Positions 7,900-15,899 are shown, numbered from the stretch's first letter. The stretch: 63,804 nt of DNA from Acidothermus sp. (GCA_023512015.1 JAIMAI010000012.1:1-63804), one strand, 5' to 3'. Numbers and translations: made by a program. The notes: generated by a model from the letters alone, not told the origin.

Positions 7900-9234
7900 A
7901 TGAGCGGTGGGCCACGCATCGCGATCGTTGGTGGCGGTTACGTGGGAAGCAACGTCGCGTTGGGTTTGGAGCGCCGGCTGCGCCGCGACGAAGCCGACAT
8001 CGTCCTCATCGATCCGCATTCGTACCTGACGTACCAGCCGTTCCTGCCGGAAGCGGCGGCCGGGAACCTCGAGCCGCGGCACGTCGTCGTCCCGCTCCGT
8101 CGTGTGCTGCGTCGCACCACCGTCCTGAACGGGCGAGTGACCGAGGTCCATCACAGTGACCGGCGGCTGACGTTTCGGTCGAATTCCGGGGAGACGATGA
8201 GTCTGGGATACGACATCCTCGTCATGGCAGCGGGTTCGGTCGTCCGTACCTTGCCGATTCCCGGACTCGCCGAAGTCGGCATCGGTTTCAAAACCGTCGG
8301 CGAAGCGATTTTCCTGCGCAATCACGTACTCGCGCGTCTGGACATCGCGGCCACAACGCCGGATGTTCGACGACGGCAGCGGGCGCTCACCTTCGTCTTC
8401 GTAGGCGGAGGGTATGCCGGGGTGGAGGCTCTTGCCGAACTGGAGGACATGGCCCGCGACGCGTGCCGGTCGTACCGGACGATTTCTCCCGAGGACATGC
8501 GTTGGGTCCTCGTCGAAGCGACGGGCAGAATTCTTCCCGAGGTCAGCCTTTCGATGGGGGAGTACACCGTGCGGCAATTGCGGGGCCGGGGGATCGACGT
8601 CCGGTTGGAAACACGGCTGGTCTCCGCGGTCGGGGGGCACATCGTCCTCTCCGACGGGACCGAATTCGACGCCGACACCCTGGTGTGGACGGCCGGGGTG
8701 AAAGCCCACCCGCTTGCCGCTTTGACCGATCTGCCGCTGGACGACAAAGGCCGCATCCGCGCAACCGCGACCCTGCAGGTGGACGGTGTCGAGGGGGCGT
8801 GGACGGCGGGTGACATCGCTGCCGTTCCCGACCTCACCAAACCGCAGCCTGCCTTCTGTGGCCCGAGCGCCCAGCACGCCGTGCGGCAGGCCCGCCGAAT
8901 GGCCGCCAACATCGTGGATACGCTGCGGGGCAGACCGCCGCGAGAATATCGTCATGCGTATATCGGATCCGTAGCGAGCCTCGGCCTCCACAAGGGAGTC
9001 GCGGAAATCTACGGGATTCGAATGCGTGGATTTCCCGCCTGGTTCGTGCACCGCACCTATCATCTTTCGCGCATCCCAACCCTCAATCGGAAAGCTCGGG
9101 TGGTCGCGGACTGGACGCTTGCGCTGTTCTTCCCCCGCGAGATAGTGTCACTCGGCGCGCTCCAGACACCGAGGGAAGAATTCGAGATGGCCGTCGGTCC
9201 ACCCGGCGGAGAAAGGTCATCGACCGATCGGTGA
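7900..9234 (+). CDS. ndh: Type II NADH dehydrogenase (NDH-2) / FAD-dependent oxidoreductase
   Basis: A 444-residue flavoprotein that passes electrons from NADH to quinone without pumping protons. The FAD-binding Rossmann motif is IVGGGYVGSNVALGLE at the N-terminus, the NAD-binding one FVFVGGGYAGVEALAELED near residue 170. YQPFLPEAAAG and TLVWTAGVKAHPLA are further NDH-2 hallmarks, and WTAGDIAAVPD closes the FAD site. The C-terminal part (HRTYHLSRIPTLNRK) is the membrane-associating region. A close alternative is a sulfide:quinone-like oxidoreductase, but the catalytic cysteines of that family are not seen. Confidence 0.88.
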   Translation: MSGGPRIAIVGGGYVGSNVALGLERRLRRDEADIVLIDPHSYLTYQPFLPEAAAGNLEPRHVVVPLRRVLRRTTVLNGRVTEVHHSDRRLTFRSNSGETMSLGYDILVMAAGSVVRTLPIPGLAEVGIGFKTVGEAIFLRNHVLARLDIAATTPDVRRRQRALTFVFVGGGYAGVEALAELEDMARDACRSYRTISPEDMRWVLVEATGRILPEVSLSMGEYTVRQLRGRGIDVRLETRLVSAVGGHIVLSDGTEFDADTLVWTAGVKAHPLAALTDLPLDDKGRIRATATLQVDGVEGAWTAGDIAAVPDLTKPQPAFCGPSAQHAVRQARRMAANIVDTLRGRPPREYRHAYIGSVASLGLHKGVAEIYGIRMRGFPAWFVHRTYHLSRIPTLNRKARVVADWTLALFFPREIVSLGALQTPREEFEMAVGPPGGERSSTDR

Positions 9235-9274
9235 TCGTGACGGCGGAGGGCAGCGGAGAGCCGCTTGCGATCTC

Positions 9275-9350
9275 GCCCCCGTAGCCCAACGGCAGAGGCG
9301 GACCCCTTAAAAGGGTTACAGTGTCGGTTCGAATCCGACCGGGGGCACCA
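9275..9350 (+). tRNA. tRNA with UAA anticodon, class-I structure, CCA encoded
   Basis: A full cloverleaf can be drawn. The acceptor stem GCCCCCG/CGGGGGC has 7 perfect pairs, with discriminator A and an encoded CCA. The D arm has a 3-bp stem, the anticodon stem is GACCC/GGGTT with loop CTTAAAA, and the T arm is GTCGG-TTCGAAT-CCGAC. The anticodon is therefore TAA (9308-9310), reading UUA and perhaps UUG leucine codons. The variable loop is only 5 nt (ACAGT), whereas bacterial leucine tRNAs normally have a long variable arm, so the amino-acid identity is uncertain. It directly precedes an accessory pocket. Confidence 0.85.
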
Positions 9351-9370
9351 AGACGTTCGTGCTGCGGCGA

Positions 9371-9462
9371 TCAGCCGTGCGTGGTTCGGCGGCGTTCGTG
9401 CTCCCGGCAGATGGCGTACGCGTAGCCGTGGGGCAGGGAGTGTTCGTCACGCAGCCGGCAGA
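9371..9462 (-). pseudogene. 3' remnant of a DUF4287 gene (duplicate of the gene at 10109)
   Basis: The minus strand encodes LRDEHSLPHGYAYAICREHE followed by the same ending and a stop, that is the C-terminal 27 residues of the intact DUF4287 gene at 10109-10336, with no N-terminal part. It is the coding content of an 84-nt direct repeat. Confidence 0.8.
9373..9456. repeat. Direct repeat, copy 1 (84 nt)
   Basis: It matches 10111-10194 over 84 nt with three mismatches and no gaps. The two copies bracket the toxin-antitoxin remnant. Confidence 0.93.
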
Positions 9463-9538
9463 CGCGATCCGCGCCGCGAGGAGTGAGACGATGGCACGAT
9501 CGATCAATACGACGCCGTCACGACGTCATGATGGCAGC

Positions 9539-9544
9539 TATAAT
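9539..9544 (+). promoter_or_regulatory. Consensus TATAAT -10 box, leaderless antitoxin start
   Basis: A perfect TATAAT sits 7 nt before ATG 9552, so transcription should begin at or next to the start codon. No convincing -35 hexamer is seen. Confidence 0.5.
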
Positions 9545-9551
9545 TTTCGAC

Positions 9552-9842
9552 ATGAAGAAGAAAACCACTGTCTACCTGGATGCCGATGTTTTGATGGCCG
9601 CCAAGGCTGCAGCACTTACCTCGAACCGCTCCGAGAGCGCACTCATCGAAGACGCAGTGCGGTCTTATCTTCGACGTGGTCACGGACGCGCGGCAAGTAA
9701 CGAACTCGGAAGATTGGTCGCGCGGGCAGTGCGGCGAAGCGACCTCGATGAGGACACTGCGCTCGCGCAAGCGGTGTCCGAGGTTCGCGCCGTTCGGCGG
9801 CAGCGGCGACAGCCCGCCGTCCGGCCGAGGCTCAAGGGGTGA
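9552..9842 (+). CDS. Ribbon-helix-helix antitoxin (VapB-like)
   Basis: A 96-residue protein opening with KKTTVYLDADVLMAAKAAAL, the beta strand and helix of a ribbon-helix-helix DNA-binding domain, followed by SESALIEDAVRSYLRR. It is expected to neutralise a PIN ribonuclease and repress its own operon. ATG 9552 is preferred to the upstream ATG 9483 because the fold begins here and a perfect -10 box lies 7 nt before. Its stop overlaps the start of the PIN gene by 4 nt (GTGA). The partner toxin is broken, so the antitoxin may be a relic or may act alone. Confidence 0.82.
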   Translation: MKKKTTVYLDADVLMAAKAAALTSNRSESALIEDAVRSYLRRGHGRAASNELGRLVARAVRRSDLDEDTALAQAVSEVRAVRRQRRQPAVRPRLKG

Positions 9843-10112
9843 GCAGGCCTCGCCGTGTAGTGTTCGACACGAATGTCTTTGTTGCCGCCGTCCAACCGTG
9901 ATGGCCTCTTGGCCTGGCGGTGGGTCAGAAACCACGACAGCCAGTTTGCGGACTTACGCTACGAACCGCCGTGCCTCGCAAAGGCGGACGTCTTGGTTTC
10001 CGGTGACTTGCTTCTGGCAGCCGAGGGCGCGTTGAGTTGTCCGGTCATGACCCCTGGAGCGATGCTCCGAGGCCTGGAGGCCTGCCAAGGCGGATCATCT
10101 TCGCGCGGTTAG
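9839..10112 (+). pseudogene. Broken PIN-domain toxin (VapC-like)
   Basis: Starting at GTG 9839 the frame reads SRPRRVVFDTNVFVAAVQP and then stops at 9899-9901; DTNVFVAA is the first acidic strand of PIN ribonucleases. Another frame resumes with ADVLVSGDLLLAAEG and later VMTPGAMLRGLEA, the typical C-terminal strand (VSGD) and last helix of PIN domains. The central part is missing and the frames no longer join, so the toxin is inactivated by an internal deletion plus frameshift. It directly follows the antitoxin gene. Confidence 0.8.
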
Positions 10113-10336
10113 CCGTGCGTGGTTCGGCGGCGTTCGTGTTCCCGACAGATGGCGTACGCGTAGCCGTGAGGCAGGGAGTGTTCGTCACGCAGCCAATTCA
10201 CCCGTTCGTCGAAGCGTAAGAAGCTTGGACCTTGCTCTATCTCGTGGAACCACTCCGAAAGTTGTCTGCCGGTCACCTTCGGCACCCGCTCGATCAGACT
10301 GCGGTGGATCTCCTCGGAGTGGTTCACGCTCATCAT
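10109..10336 (-). CDS. DUF4287-like small protein
   Basis: A 75-residue protein: HRSLIERVPKVTGRQLSEWF near the start and RFDERVNWLRDEHSLPHGYA in the middle. The pattern of a conserved helix, a WL motif and a G-hydrophobic-A motif resembles the DUF4287 family of small actinobacterial proteins of unknown function. The start is ATG 10336 or ATG 10333; GGGAGG lies 2 and 5 nt upstream respectively, favouring the second. Its 3' end is repeated at 9371-9462. It points towards the toxin-antitoxin remnant. Confidence 0.65.
   Translation of the reverse strand: MMSVNHSEEIHRSLIERVPKVTGRQLSEWFHEIEQGPSFLRFDERVNWLRDEHSLPHGYAYAICREHERRRTTHG
10111..10194. repeat. Direct repeat, copy 2 (84 nt)
   Basis: Partner of 9373-9456. 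It is the 3' part of the intact DUF4287-like gene and so probably the source copy. Confidence 0.93.
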
Positions 10337-10446
10337 GACCTCCCTGGTCGGTCGTCAGCGGTCCATGACTGCAGCGTGCCGCACGACGGCCTCACCCGCA
10401 AGGCTTTCCGGCCGGCCGCAGTGCCCACCGATTCGGCGTGGGTCGC

Positions 10447-10452
10447 TAGGCT
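10447..10452 (+). promoter_or_regulatory. TAGGCT -10 box, leaderless start
   Basis: TAGGCT stands 7 nt before GTG 10460, the same arrangement as at 37965. It supports GTG 10460 as the start of the next gene. Confidence 0.45.
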
Positions 10453-10459
10453 CCCCGTC

Positions 10460-10897
10460 GTGGTGGACGATCAGACGTCGAGGCAGACGGATGGGATGCC
10501 GTCCGCTGACCTCGTGGATCTTCCGGCGGCGTTGGACCGAGTCGCGCAAAAGCTCAGCCGGATGACCCCGCGCGAGCTCAGCCGACGGATCCCGGGTCGC
10601 GACGGTCTCCCACAGCGGCGCGTCGACGTTGCCCGCGCGCTTGCCGAGCGACTCGCCGTTGTGGTCCAAGGCGTCGAACATGCCCACCTAGCCGATCCAC
10701 CGGCGTGGCGGCGGCTCCCGTACGAGCGCGACGGTGTCGTCGGATTTCAGCTTCGGGTCCTGGCCCACGACCTCGCGGGTTTCCTCCCCCACGCCCCTGC
10801 GCAGATCTGGACACCCGCGGGTCGCCGCCCCCTCGCCGACGTGCTGGCCGAGCTGGCCGCCGATCTGGAACGGCTCGAGATGTTCTTGCCCGGCTAA
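10460..10897 (+). CDS. Hypothetical helical protein
   Basis: About 145 residues of unrecognised function. It is rich in helix-forming residues and Arg/Asp, for example LVDLPAALDRVAQKLSRM, ARALAERLAVVVQGVEHAHL and a C-terminal ADVLAELAADLERLEMFLPG. Three short hydrophobic-acidic helices and spaced histidines are reminiscent of DinB/maleylpyruvate-isomerase-like bundles, but that link is weak. GTG 10460 is chosen because a TAGGCT box lies 7 nt upstream; an ORF could extend to 10232 but that part overlaps the DUF4287 gene on the other strand. It stands alone in the accessory pocket. Confidence 0.6.
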   Translation: MVDDQTSRQTDGMPSADLVDLPAALDRVAQKLSRMTPRELSRRIPGRDGLPQRRVDVARALAERLAVVVQGVEHAHLADPPAWRRLPYERDGVVGFQLRVLAHDLAGFLPHAPAQIWTPAGRRPLADVLAELAADLERLEMFLPG

Positions 10898-11060
10898 CCG
10901 AATCCTTCGGCGCCCGGACGGCGAGGGTCGGCCGTCGCGGCGTCGCACATACCGGATGGTCGGCTCTTCGAATGACAACGCAGGTGCCACCGATGGGTCA
11001 AACTGTCAGGGGTCCCTGCTTCACTATGTCGTAGTACGTCGAGCAGTGAAGGAGGCGGAC

Positions 11061-11246
11061 ATGTCAGCGCGTGTCGTTACCGAAACGCGTGAGAAGCTCG
11101 AGGCACGCCGAACCGAAATTCTCGCGTCCCTCGGGCTGACCCTCGAGGAGTTCCGCTCTCTGGTCGAGACGCGTACTCTCACGGGTGAAGAGTGGGAAGC
11201 GTTAGAGGAGCTGGACGAAATAGCGTTTCTTCTCGGCGAGGCATGA
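11061..11246 (+). CDS. Small acidic helical protein, first gene of a two-gene cassette
   Basis: A 61-residue protein with a strong ribosome site (AAGGAGG, 6 nt before ATG 11061). It is helical and acidic towards the end: ETREKLEARRTEILASLG, LTLEEFRSLVETRTLTGEEW, and ELDEIAFLLGEA. The family is not recognised. Its size, acidity and position 6 nt before a 237-residue basic partner resemble an antitoxin or small regulatory subunit, but nothing proves it. It contains a rare TTA leucine codon. Confidence 0.75.
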   Translation: MSARVVTETREKLEARRTEILASLGLTLEEFRSLVETRTLTGEEWEALEELDEIAFLLGEA

Positions 11247-11252
11247 TCTGCC

Positions 11253-11966
11253 GTGAGCGACAAGCTTGCGGGGCATGCCGCCGATTTCACCGACGAGGTC
11301 CAGCAGACTCTCGACAAGGTACTACCGGGAACGCGAAAGATTATTTCTCTCCGCGCTGAGAAGAGCCCGCACTATGTAGTCCGACCGGAAGGCCCGCGCC
11401 CCACTGACCGACGTATCGCTCTTTACGTTGAGAGTGAACACTCGGCCGATCTAGGTTTTGCTTTCTATCTCGCGATGGATCATGCCGGGGCTTACCTGAA
11501 GACGGTTCGCTCGCAGATTCACCTGTACTCGGTGCTCGACCGGACACCTCTTCTCCGACTAGAATACCGGACCGACATGCACACGGCCCCGATTGCTCAC
11601 TGGCAGTTCCATGCGGAGAGAGGTGCGTTCTCGCATCTTCTGGCGCGGGCCCATGGAAGTAAGACAGGGCACGTCGCCCGACCACATGATCTGTCCAGCC
11701 TTCACCTACCGGTCGGGGGTGAGCGATTTCGGCCATGCCTAGAGGATGTGCTTCAGTTCCTCATCACAGAATGCGGCGTCGACCATAAGTCCGAATGGGA
11801 AGAAGCAGTGCGTGCTGGACGCGAGCGATGGCGGCGCCGCCAACTCGGAGCCGCCGTCCGCGACTCTCCCGGCGAGGCGGCGCGAGTCCTCCGGGAGCTC
11901 GGGTGGACGGTCCAAGAGCCATCCGTCGCCGAGGTCGAGAACTCGGAACGGCTTACGGTCTGGTAG
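11253..11966 (+). CDS. Hypothetical protein, second gene of a two-gene cassette
   Basis: A 237-residue soluble protein from GTG 11253. The N-terminal half is beta-rich (VVRPEGPRPTDRRIALYVES); the middle contains HWQFHAERGAFSHLL and a conserved-looking LPVGGERFRPCLEDVLQFLI; the C-terminal third is helical (WEEAVRAGRERWRRRQLGAA). No known domain is recognised. It begins 6 nt after the 61-residue gene, so the pair is translationally linked. It lies in the pocket behind the tRNA that also holds the broken toxin-antitoxin module, so a defence or toxin-antitoxin role is possible but only inferred. Confidence 0.72.
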   Translation: MSDKLAGHAADFTDEVQQTLDKVLPGTRKIISLRAEKSPHYVVRPEGPRPTDRRIALYVESEHSADLGFAFYLAMDHAGAYLKTVRSQIHLYSVLDRTPLLRLEYRTDMHTAPIAHWQFHAERGAFSHLLARAHGSKTGHVARPHDLSSLHLPVGGERFRPCLEDVLQFLITECGVDHKSEWEEAVRAGRERWRRRQLGAAVRDSPGEAARVLRELGWTVQEPSVAEVENSERLTVW

Positions 11967-12040
11967 AGCCGCCATTCTCTCCGGTGTGAAGCAGAGCGGC
12001 CGCTTCGTGTGCCTGCGCTCCGTACCAACCAGTGCAACTT

Positions 12041-12676
12041 TTACAGGCTGATCGGGCAGGCGACGCCGGTTCCCTTCAGTCCGCAATAACCGGCGGGATT
12101 CTTCCACAAATACTGCTGGTGGTAGTCCTCGGCGTAGTAGAAAGGACCGGCGGGAGCGATTTCGGTGGTGACCGGCGGAAAACCGGCTCGCCGCAGAGCC
12201 GCATCGTAATCGGCGCGCACTTGCTCGGCGAGCGTGCGCTGGTCGTCGTCCGCGACGAAAATCACCGAACGGTATTGGGTGCCGATATCGTTGCCCTGGC
12301 GCATACCCTGCGTGGGGTCGTGCGCCTCGAAGAAAATCCGCAGCAAGTCCACGTAGCGGATACGGGCGGGATCGTAGACGACGAGCACCGACTCCGCGTG
12401 TCCGGTCAGGCCCGTGCACACCTCTTCGTACGTCGGATTCGGTGTGTAGCCGCCGCAATATCCCGCAGCGGTGGTGAAGACGCCGTCGAGGGACCAGAAC
12501 AATCGTTCCGCGCCCCAGAAACAGCCGAGCGCGAAAATTGCCTGCGCGTGGTCGGCGGGGAACGGAGGCTCGATCGGCGTCCCCAGGACGGCGTGCCGCC
12601 CGCTCAAGGTGAACGGTCGGTGGTCGCGGCCCGGGAGAGCTTGTTGCGGAGTCGGCAGCGGTCGCAGGATTCCCAT
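12041..12676 (-). CDS. msrA: Peptide methionine sulfoxide reductase A
   Basis: A 211-residue MsrA that reduces the S-isomer of methionine sulfoxide in damaged proteins. The catalytic motif [11 protein letters not shown] (nucleophile Cys) is followed by [24 protein letters not shown], and later [23 protein letters not shown], all signatures of the family. A C-terminal YCGLKGTG with a Cys provides the resolving residue. The first 40 residues precede the catalytic domain as in E. coli MsrA. It stands alone on the minus strand, converging with the hypothetical cassette. Confidence 0.95.
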   Translation of the reverse strand: MGILRPLPTPQQALPGRDHRPFTLSGRHAVLGTPIEPPFPADHAQAIFALGCFWGAERLFWSLDGVFTTAAGYCGGYTPNPTYEEVCTGLTGHAESVLVVYDPARIRYVDLLRIFFEAHDPTQGMRQGNDIGTQYRSVIFVADDDQRTLAEQVRADYDAALRRAGFPPVTTEIAPAGPFYYAEDYHQQYLWKNPAGYCGLKGTGVACPISL

Positions 12677-12698
12677 ACCGCCACGCTACTGCGCGGTC

Positions 12699-13391
12699 CT
12701 ACCCCGGTGGCAGGGCGGACGGCGGTTGGCGCCGTCCGGTCGCCGATGCCAGCACCGCGGAGTTCGGCAGTGAGATCGGACCTTCCGAGGTTTGCAGGAT
12801 GGTGAACATCAGGGTGATGGAGACGACCTCGCCGTCGAATTGCCCTCCGAGCGCGCCGGCCCGCAACGTGATGTAATCACCGACCACGAACGGGCGGGCG
12901 AACAACAAAACGATTCCCGCGAAAGCGTTGCCGAGGGCTTGCTGGGCGGCCAGACCGATGACGACGCTGCCGATCGCACCGGAGAGCAGCACGTTCTCCA
13001 CCCGAACCGCGAGCAGCCCGAGGACCACCAGGAGGACGACGAGATACCCCACGATTTGGATCAGCAGGTGCAGGGAGCCTGCGGCGGCCGGGTTCCCGCG
13101 CTGGCGAAGAATCCGCCCGATCTCGTCGGCGATCAGCCGTATGCAGACCACACCGGAAACCACCGCTACGGCGATCGCGGTCCAGCTCCCCAACCGGTGT
13201 GAGGTCCAGGGCTCCGACCGACCGTCCACGAGATGGCGGGCATGTACTCCGCCGAGGACCACCGTCACGGCAGAGGCCCCCACGAACGCGATGGCGGCGG
13301 CTACCGCGCGCCGGAAATGCGGGCGGACGACGATCTCACGTGCCTCGGCGAGGGCTGCGGTGACCGCCGTTCTCTTTCGCCACAAGGCCAT
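12699..13391 (-). CDS. Small-conductance mechanosensitive channel (MscS family)
   Basis: A 230-residue membrane protein with three or four transmembrane helices and then GLAAQQALGNAFAGIVLLFARPFVVGDYI, the pore helix and start of the beta domain of MscS channels, which release solutes on osmotic downshock. The large C-terminal vestibule domain is nearly absent: the protein stops soon after the beta domain. ATG 13391 is chosen because GAGGAGGCGAG lies directly before it; the longer frame to 13427 adds unrelated residues. Its start lies 56 nt inside the 3' end of the DUF72 gene on the same strand. Confidence 0.87.
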   Translation of the reverse strand: MALWRKRTAVTAALAEAREIVVRPHFRRAVAAAIAFVGASAVTVVLGGVHARHLVDGRSEPWTSHRLGSWTAIAVAVVSGVVCIRLIADEIGRILRQRGNPAAAGSLHLLIQIVGYLVVLLVVLGLLAVRVENVLLSGAIGSVVIGLAAQQALGNAFAGIVLLFARPFVVGDYITLRAGALGGQFDGEVVSITLMFTILQTSEGPISLPNSAVLASATGRRQPPSALPPG

Positions 13392-14148
13392 ACTCGCCTC
13401 CTCTCCCGTCGGGTCCGGTCTCCGCAAACCCTAACCGCCGCATGCGCATCGCATCCCGGACGGCGGCGCCACCGGGGTCGTTGTTGAAGAAGACGAAGAC
13501 TTCTTCGTCGTCGGCCGGCCAGGTTTCATGCAGTCGGCGCAGCCACTTGCGCAGCGTCTGAGGGTGGTAATCCGGGGGAAAATCGGCACGTCCTTGGTGC
13601 ATGCGCAAGTAGCCGAAATTCGCCGTCCGCCACAGCGGAGCCTGGGCGATGGTCAAGCGATCCGACCACACCAACGTCGCGCCGCGCCGCTGCAGCAAGG
13701 CCTGCGTCTCCGCCGTCCACCAGCTCGGGTGGCGCGGCTCGACGGCGACCCTCACCGAGGGCGGGAAACAAGCCAAACAGGCGTCCAAGCGATCGAGATC
13801 CGCGGCGAGACTGGGCGGTAACTGCACCAGGATCGGCCCCAACCGGTCCAGCAGACCGCTTGCCGCGTCGAGCAGTCGCGCCACCGGTTCCGCCGGATCG
13901 GCGAGCCGTTTGACGTGGGTGAGGAAACGGCTCGCCTTCACCGCCATGGTGAAACCGGCAGGAACGGTCGCCGCCCATTTCGCGAAGGTCTCCTTCGCGG
14001 GCAGGCGATAAAAAGCCGCATCACATTCGACCGTGTCGAAAATCGTTGCGTAGTGTTCGAGCCACCGTGAGGCGGGAAGGTCGGCCGGGTACAGGACGCC
14101 GCGCCAACTCCGGTACTGCCATCCGCACGTTCCGACGCGCATCCGCAT
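13336..14148 (-). CDS. DUF72 family protein
   Basis: A 270-residue TIM-barrel protein of the DUF72 (YecE-like) family, with unknown activity. Conserved features are VGTCGWQYRSWRGVLYP at the N-terminus, FDTVECDAAFYRLPAKETFAKWA, the segment AVKASRFLTHVKRL and VAVEPRHPSWW, followed by YLRMHQG and VFVFFNNDPGG. The C-terminal part overlaps the start of the channel gene. There is no obvious partner in the neighbourhood. Confidence 0.88.
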   Translation of the reverse strand: MRMRVGTCGWQYRSWRGVLYPADLPASRWLEHYATIFDTVECDAAFYRLPAKETFAKWAATVPAGFTMAVKASRFLTHVKRLADPAEPVARLLDAASGLLDRLGPILVQLPPSLAADLDRLDACLACFPPSVRVAVEPRHPSWWTAETQALLQRRGATLVWSDRLTIAQAPLWRTANFGYLRMHQGRADFPPDYHPQTLRKWLRRLHETWPADDEEVFVFFNNDPGGAAVRDAMRMRRLGFAETGPDGRGGEYGLVAKENGGHRSPRRGT

Positions 14149-14172
14149 GGGCCGCCTCCCGATGCGGGACGG

Positions 14173-14604
14173 TCACGAACCGCCCGGGCGCCACACCATG
14201 AGGACAAGAATGATCAACCAAATCAACGCGGCCACCGAGGACAACGCCACGATGCGTCCGCGGAAAACCTCGGCACTTTGTCCCCCTTCGAGCGCGCTGA
14301 TCGCGCGACGTTGGTCGGGTTCCACGACCGCGAGCAACAAGATGAACGCCACGATGAAGAGGGTGAACGAGGCGGTCAGCCACGGTTTGGACAGCTCGTC
14401 ACGTCCCACTGCCGCGCCGAAAATGCCGACGAGCAGGGTTCCCCAGCCGAACAACCGGGTGGTCCGATTCAGATGGCGCAGCACCGCGAGGTCACCGGCG
14501 CGGATGTACCGCGAGGTCGTCGAGGTAGCGATCGTGAGTGGACCGAGCAGGAAAATTGCCGACGCGACGTGGAACCACAGCAAGAGCTTGTCGGTGCCAG
14601 ACAT
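14173..14604 (-). CDS. Four-helix membrane protein (DUF2269-like)
   Basis: A 143-residue integral membrane protein with four hydrophobic helices: KLLLWFHVASAIFLLGPL, FGWGTLLVGIFGAAV, ASFTLFIVAFILLLAVV and ALIWLIILVLMVW. The first helix with its HVASA motif resembles the DUF2269 family of small integral membrane proteins. The function is unknown. It is followed on the same strand by the DUF72 gene 24 nt away, and preceded by the MFS exporter, so the three could be one transcription unit. Confidence 0.75.
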   Translation of the reverse strand: MSGTDKLLLWFHVASAIFLLGPLTIATSTTSRYIRAGDLAVLRHLNRTTRLFGWGTLLVGIFGAAVGRDELSKPWLTASFTLFIVAFILLLAVVEPDQRRAISALEGGQSAEVFRGRIVALSSVAALIWLIILVLMVWRPGGS

Positions 14605-14624
14605 GATTCGACCCTAGCCGATCG

Positions 14625-15887
14625 TCATCCGATCTCCGCTAATTCGCCGGACGGCGTTCGCCGTGTCTCGCGGGCCGTCGCCCCGACCAGCGCCGCTGCG
14701 GCCAGCACCGCCGAGGTGGCCCAGAATGCGCTGCGGTCCCCGGCGGCGTCCGCGATCCAGCCGGCGACGAGCGGACCGGTAACCGATCCGAGGTCCCCGG
14801 CCATCTGGTAGCCGGCGACGACCGTACCTCCCCGACCTCCTGCGATGTCTCCGACGATGGCCGCCGGAGCGACGTCCAGCAGGCCGGAACCGATCCCGAA
14901 GACGACCATTGCCAGCAGATACCCCACCAATCCATGCCAGGTCGCGAGCAGGGCCATGGCAATTGCCGCGATCAGGCAGCCGAGGACGAGAACGCCGATC
15001 CGGCCGCGGCGATCCGCCAACCTTCCCCCCGGGAGCAGCACCACCCCGTTGACCGCGGCCATCACGGTCAGCCCGAGGCCCACCCACAGCGGCCCGGCGT
15101 GCAAGGCGCCCACGACGAAGAGCGGGACGAGCGAGTTGCGGACTCCCAATGCCGCCCACGAGATCGCTGCGTTGGAGACCAGCGCGGCCTGGTAGGGACG
15201 GCGGCGCAGCGCCTCCGCGAGGCGCATGCGGGAGTCGCTCACCTGCTGCTCGGGACGGCGAAGATCACCACTGCCTTCGGCGGGACGCCGCTTCGGCATC
15301 GCAAAAGCGGCGTCACGAAGGCCGACCAACGCGACCGCGCCAGCGATGACCAGCGTCCCGGCGTAGCAGAAGAACGGCGCGCGAATCGACCAGGCGATGA
15401 GCGGCCCACCGAGGACGGGACCTGCTATTCCACCCAGCAGGAAACCGCCCTGGAACATGCCCGCTGCCCGCGCCCGATGCTCCGGGCCGGCCGCGCGGAG
15501 CAGCAGAGCAAGGCCGGCGACGGTGAACATCGCCGAACCGAACCCGCCGATTCCCCGCAGGACGAGGAGTTGCAGGTAACTGTGGGCCAACCCGGCCAGC
15601 ACCGAGCTGACCGCCACCACCGCGATTCCGCCCGCCAGGACCAGCCGCTCACCGACGACGTCCACCCACCGGCCGACGCCGAGCGCGGAAAGGAAGCGCA
15701 CGCCGGCGAACGCCGAGAGCACCGCGCCGACCTCGGCTTTGCTCGCGCCGAATTCGTGGGCGAAGAGCGGCAACGCCGGCACGACGACGCCGAAGCCCAC
15801 GGCCACCCAAAAAGCGACCACCGAGAGGACGACGACCGGCCTGGGCAGATCGCGGAGCAAGGGCCCGCGGAGCAGCCGACGCCGCAC
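14625..15887 (-). CDS. Major facilitator superfamily transporter
   Basis: A 420-residue protein with 12 hydrophobic segments. The cytoplasmic loop 2-3 motif reads GVGRWVDVVGERLVLAGG, the MFS G-x3-D-x2-G pattern, and its repeat in the second half is GGRLADRRGRIGVLVLGC. The first helix is PVVVLSVVAFWVAVGFGVVVP. It resembles drug-efflux (DHA1) proteins, but the substrate cannot be read. It sits between the VWA protein and the small membrane protein on the minus strand, 12 nt from the former. Confidence 0.88.
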   Translation of the reverse strand: MRRRLLRGPLLRDLPRPVVVLSVVAFWVAVGFGVVVPALPLFAHEFGASKAEVGAVLSAFAGVRFLSALGVGRWVDVVGERLVLAGGIAVVAVSSVLAGLAHSYLQLLVLRGIGGFGSAMFTVAGLALLLRAAGPEHRARAAGMFQGGFLLGGIAGPVLGGPLIAWSIRAPFFCYAGTLVIAGAVALVGLRDAAFAMPKRRPAEGSGDLRRPEQQVSDSRMRLAEALRRRPYQAALVSNAAISWAALGVRNSLVPLFVVGALHAGPLWVGLGLTVMAAVNGVVLLPGGRLADRRGRIGVLVLGCLIAAIAMALLATWHGLVGYLLAMVVFGIGSGLLDVAPAAIVGDIAGGRGGTVVAGYQMAGDLGSVTGPLVAGWIADAAGDRSAFWATSAVLAAAALVGATARETRRTPSGELAEIG

Positions 15888-15899
15888 GCTCCCGATCCC

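Noticed and set aside
7000-9063. 687-residue minus-strand frame
   Set aside because: It lies opposite UdgB and NDH-2, which have all catalytic motifs; the frame has no recognisable domain.
9350-11990. Integrated element with tRNA attachment site
   Set aside because: No integrase and no copy of the tRNA 3' end downstream could be found, so only an accessory pocket is claimed.
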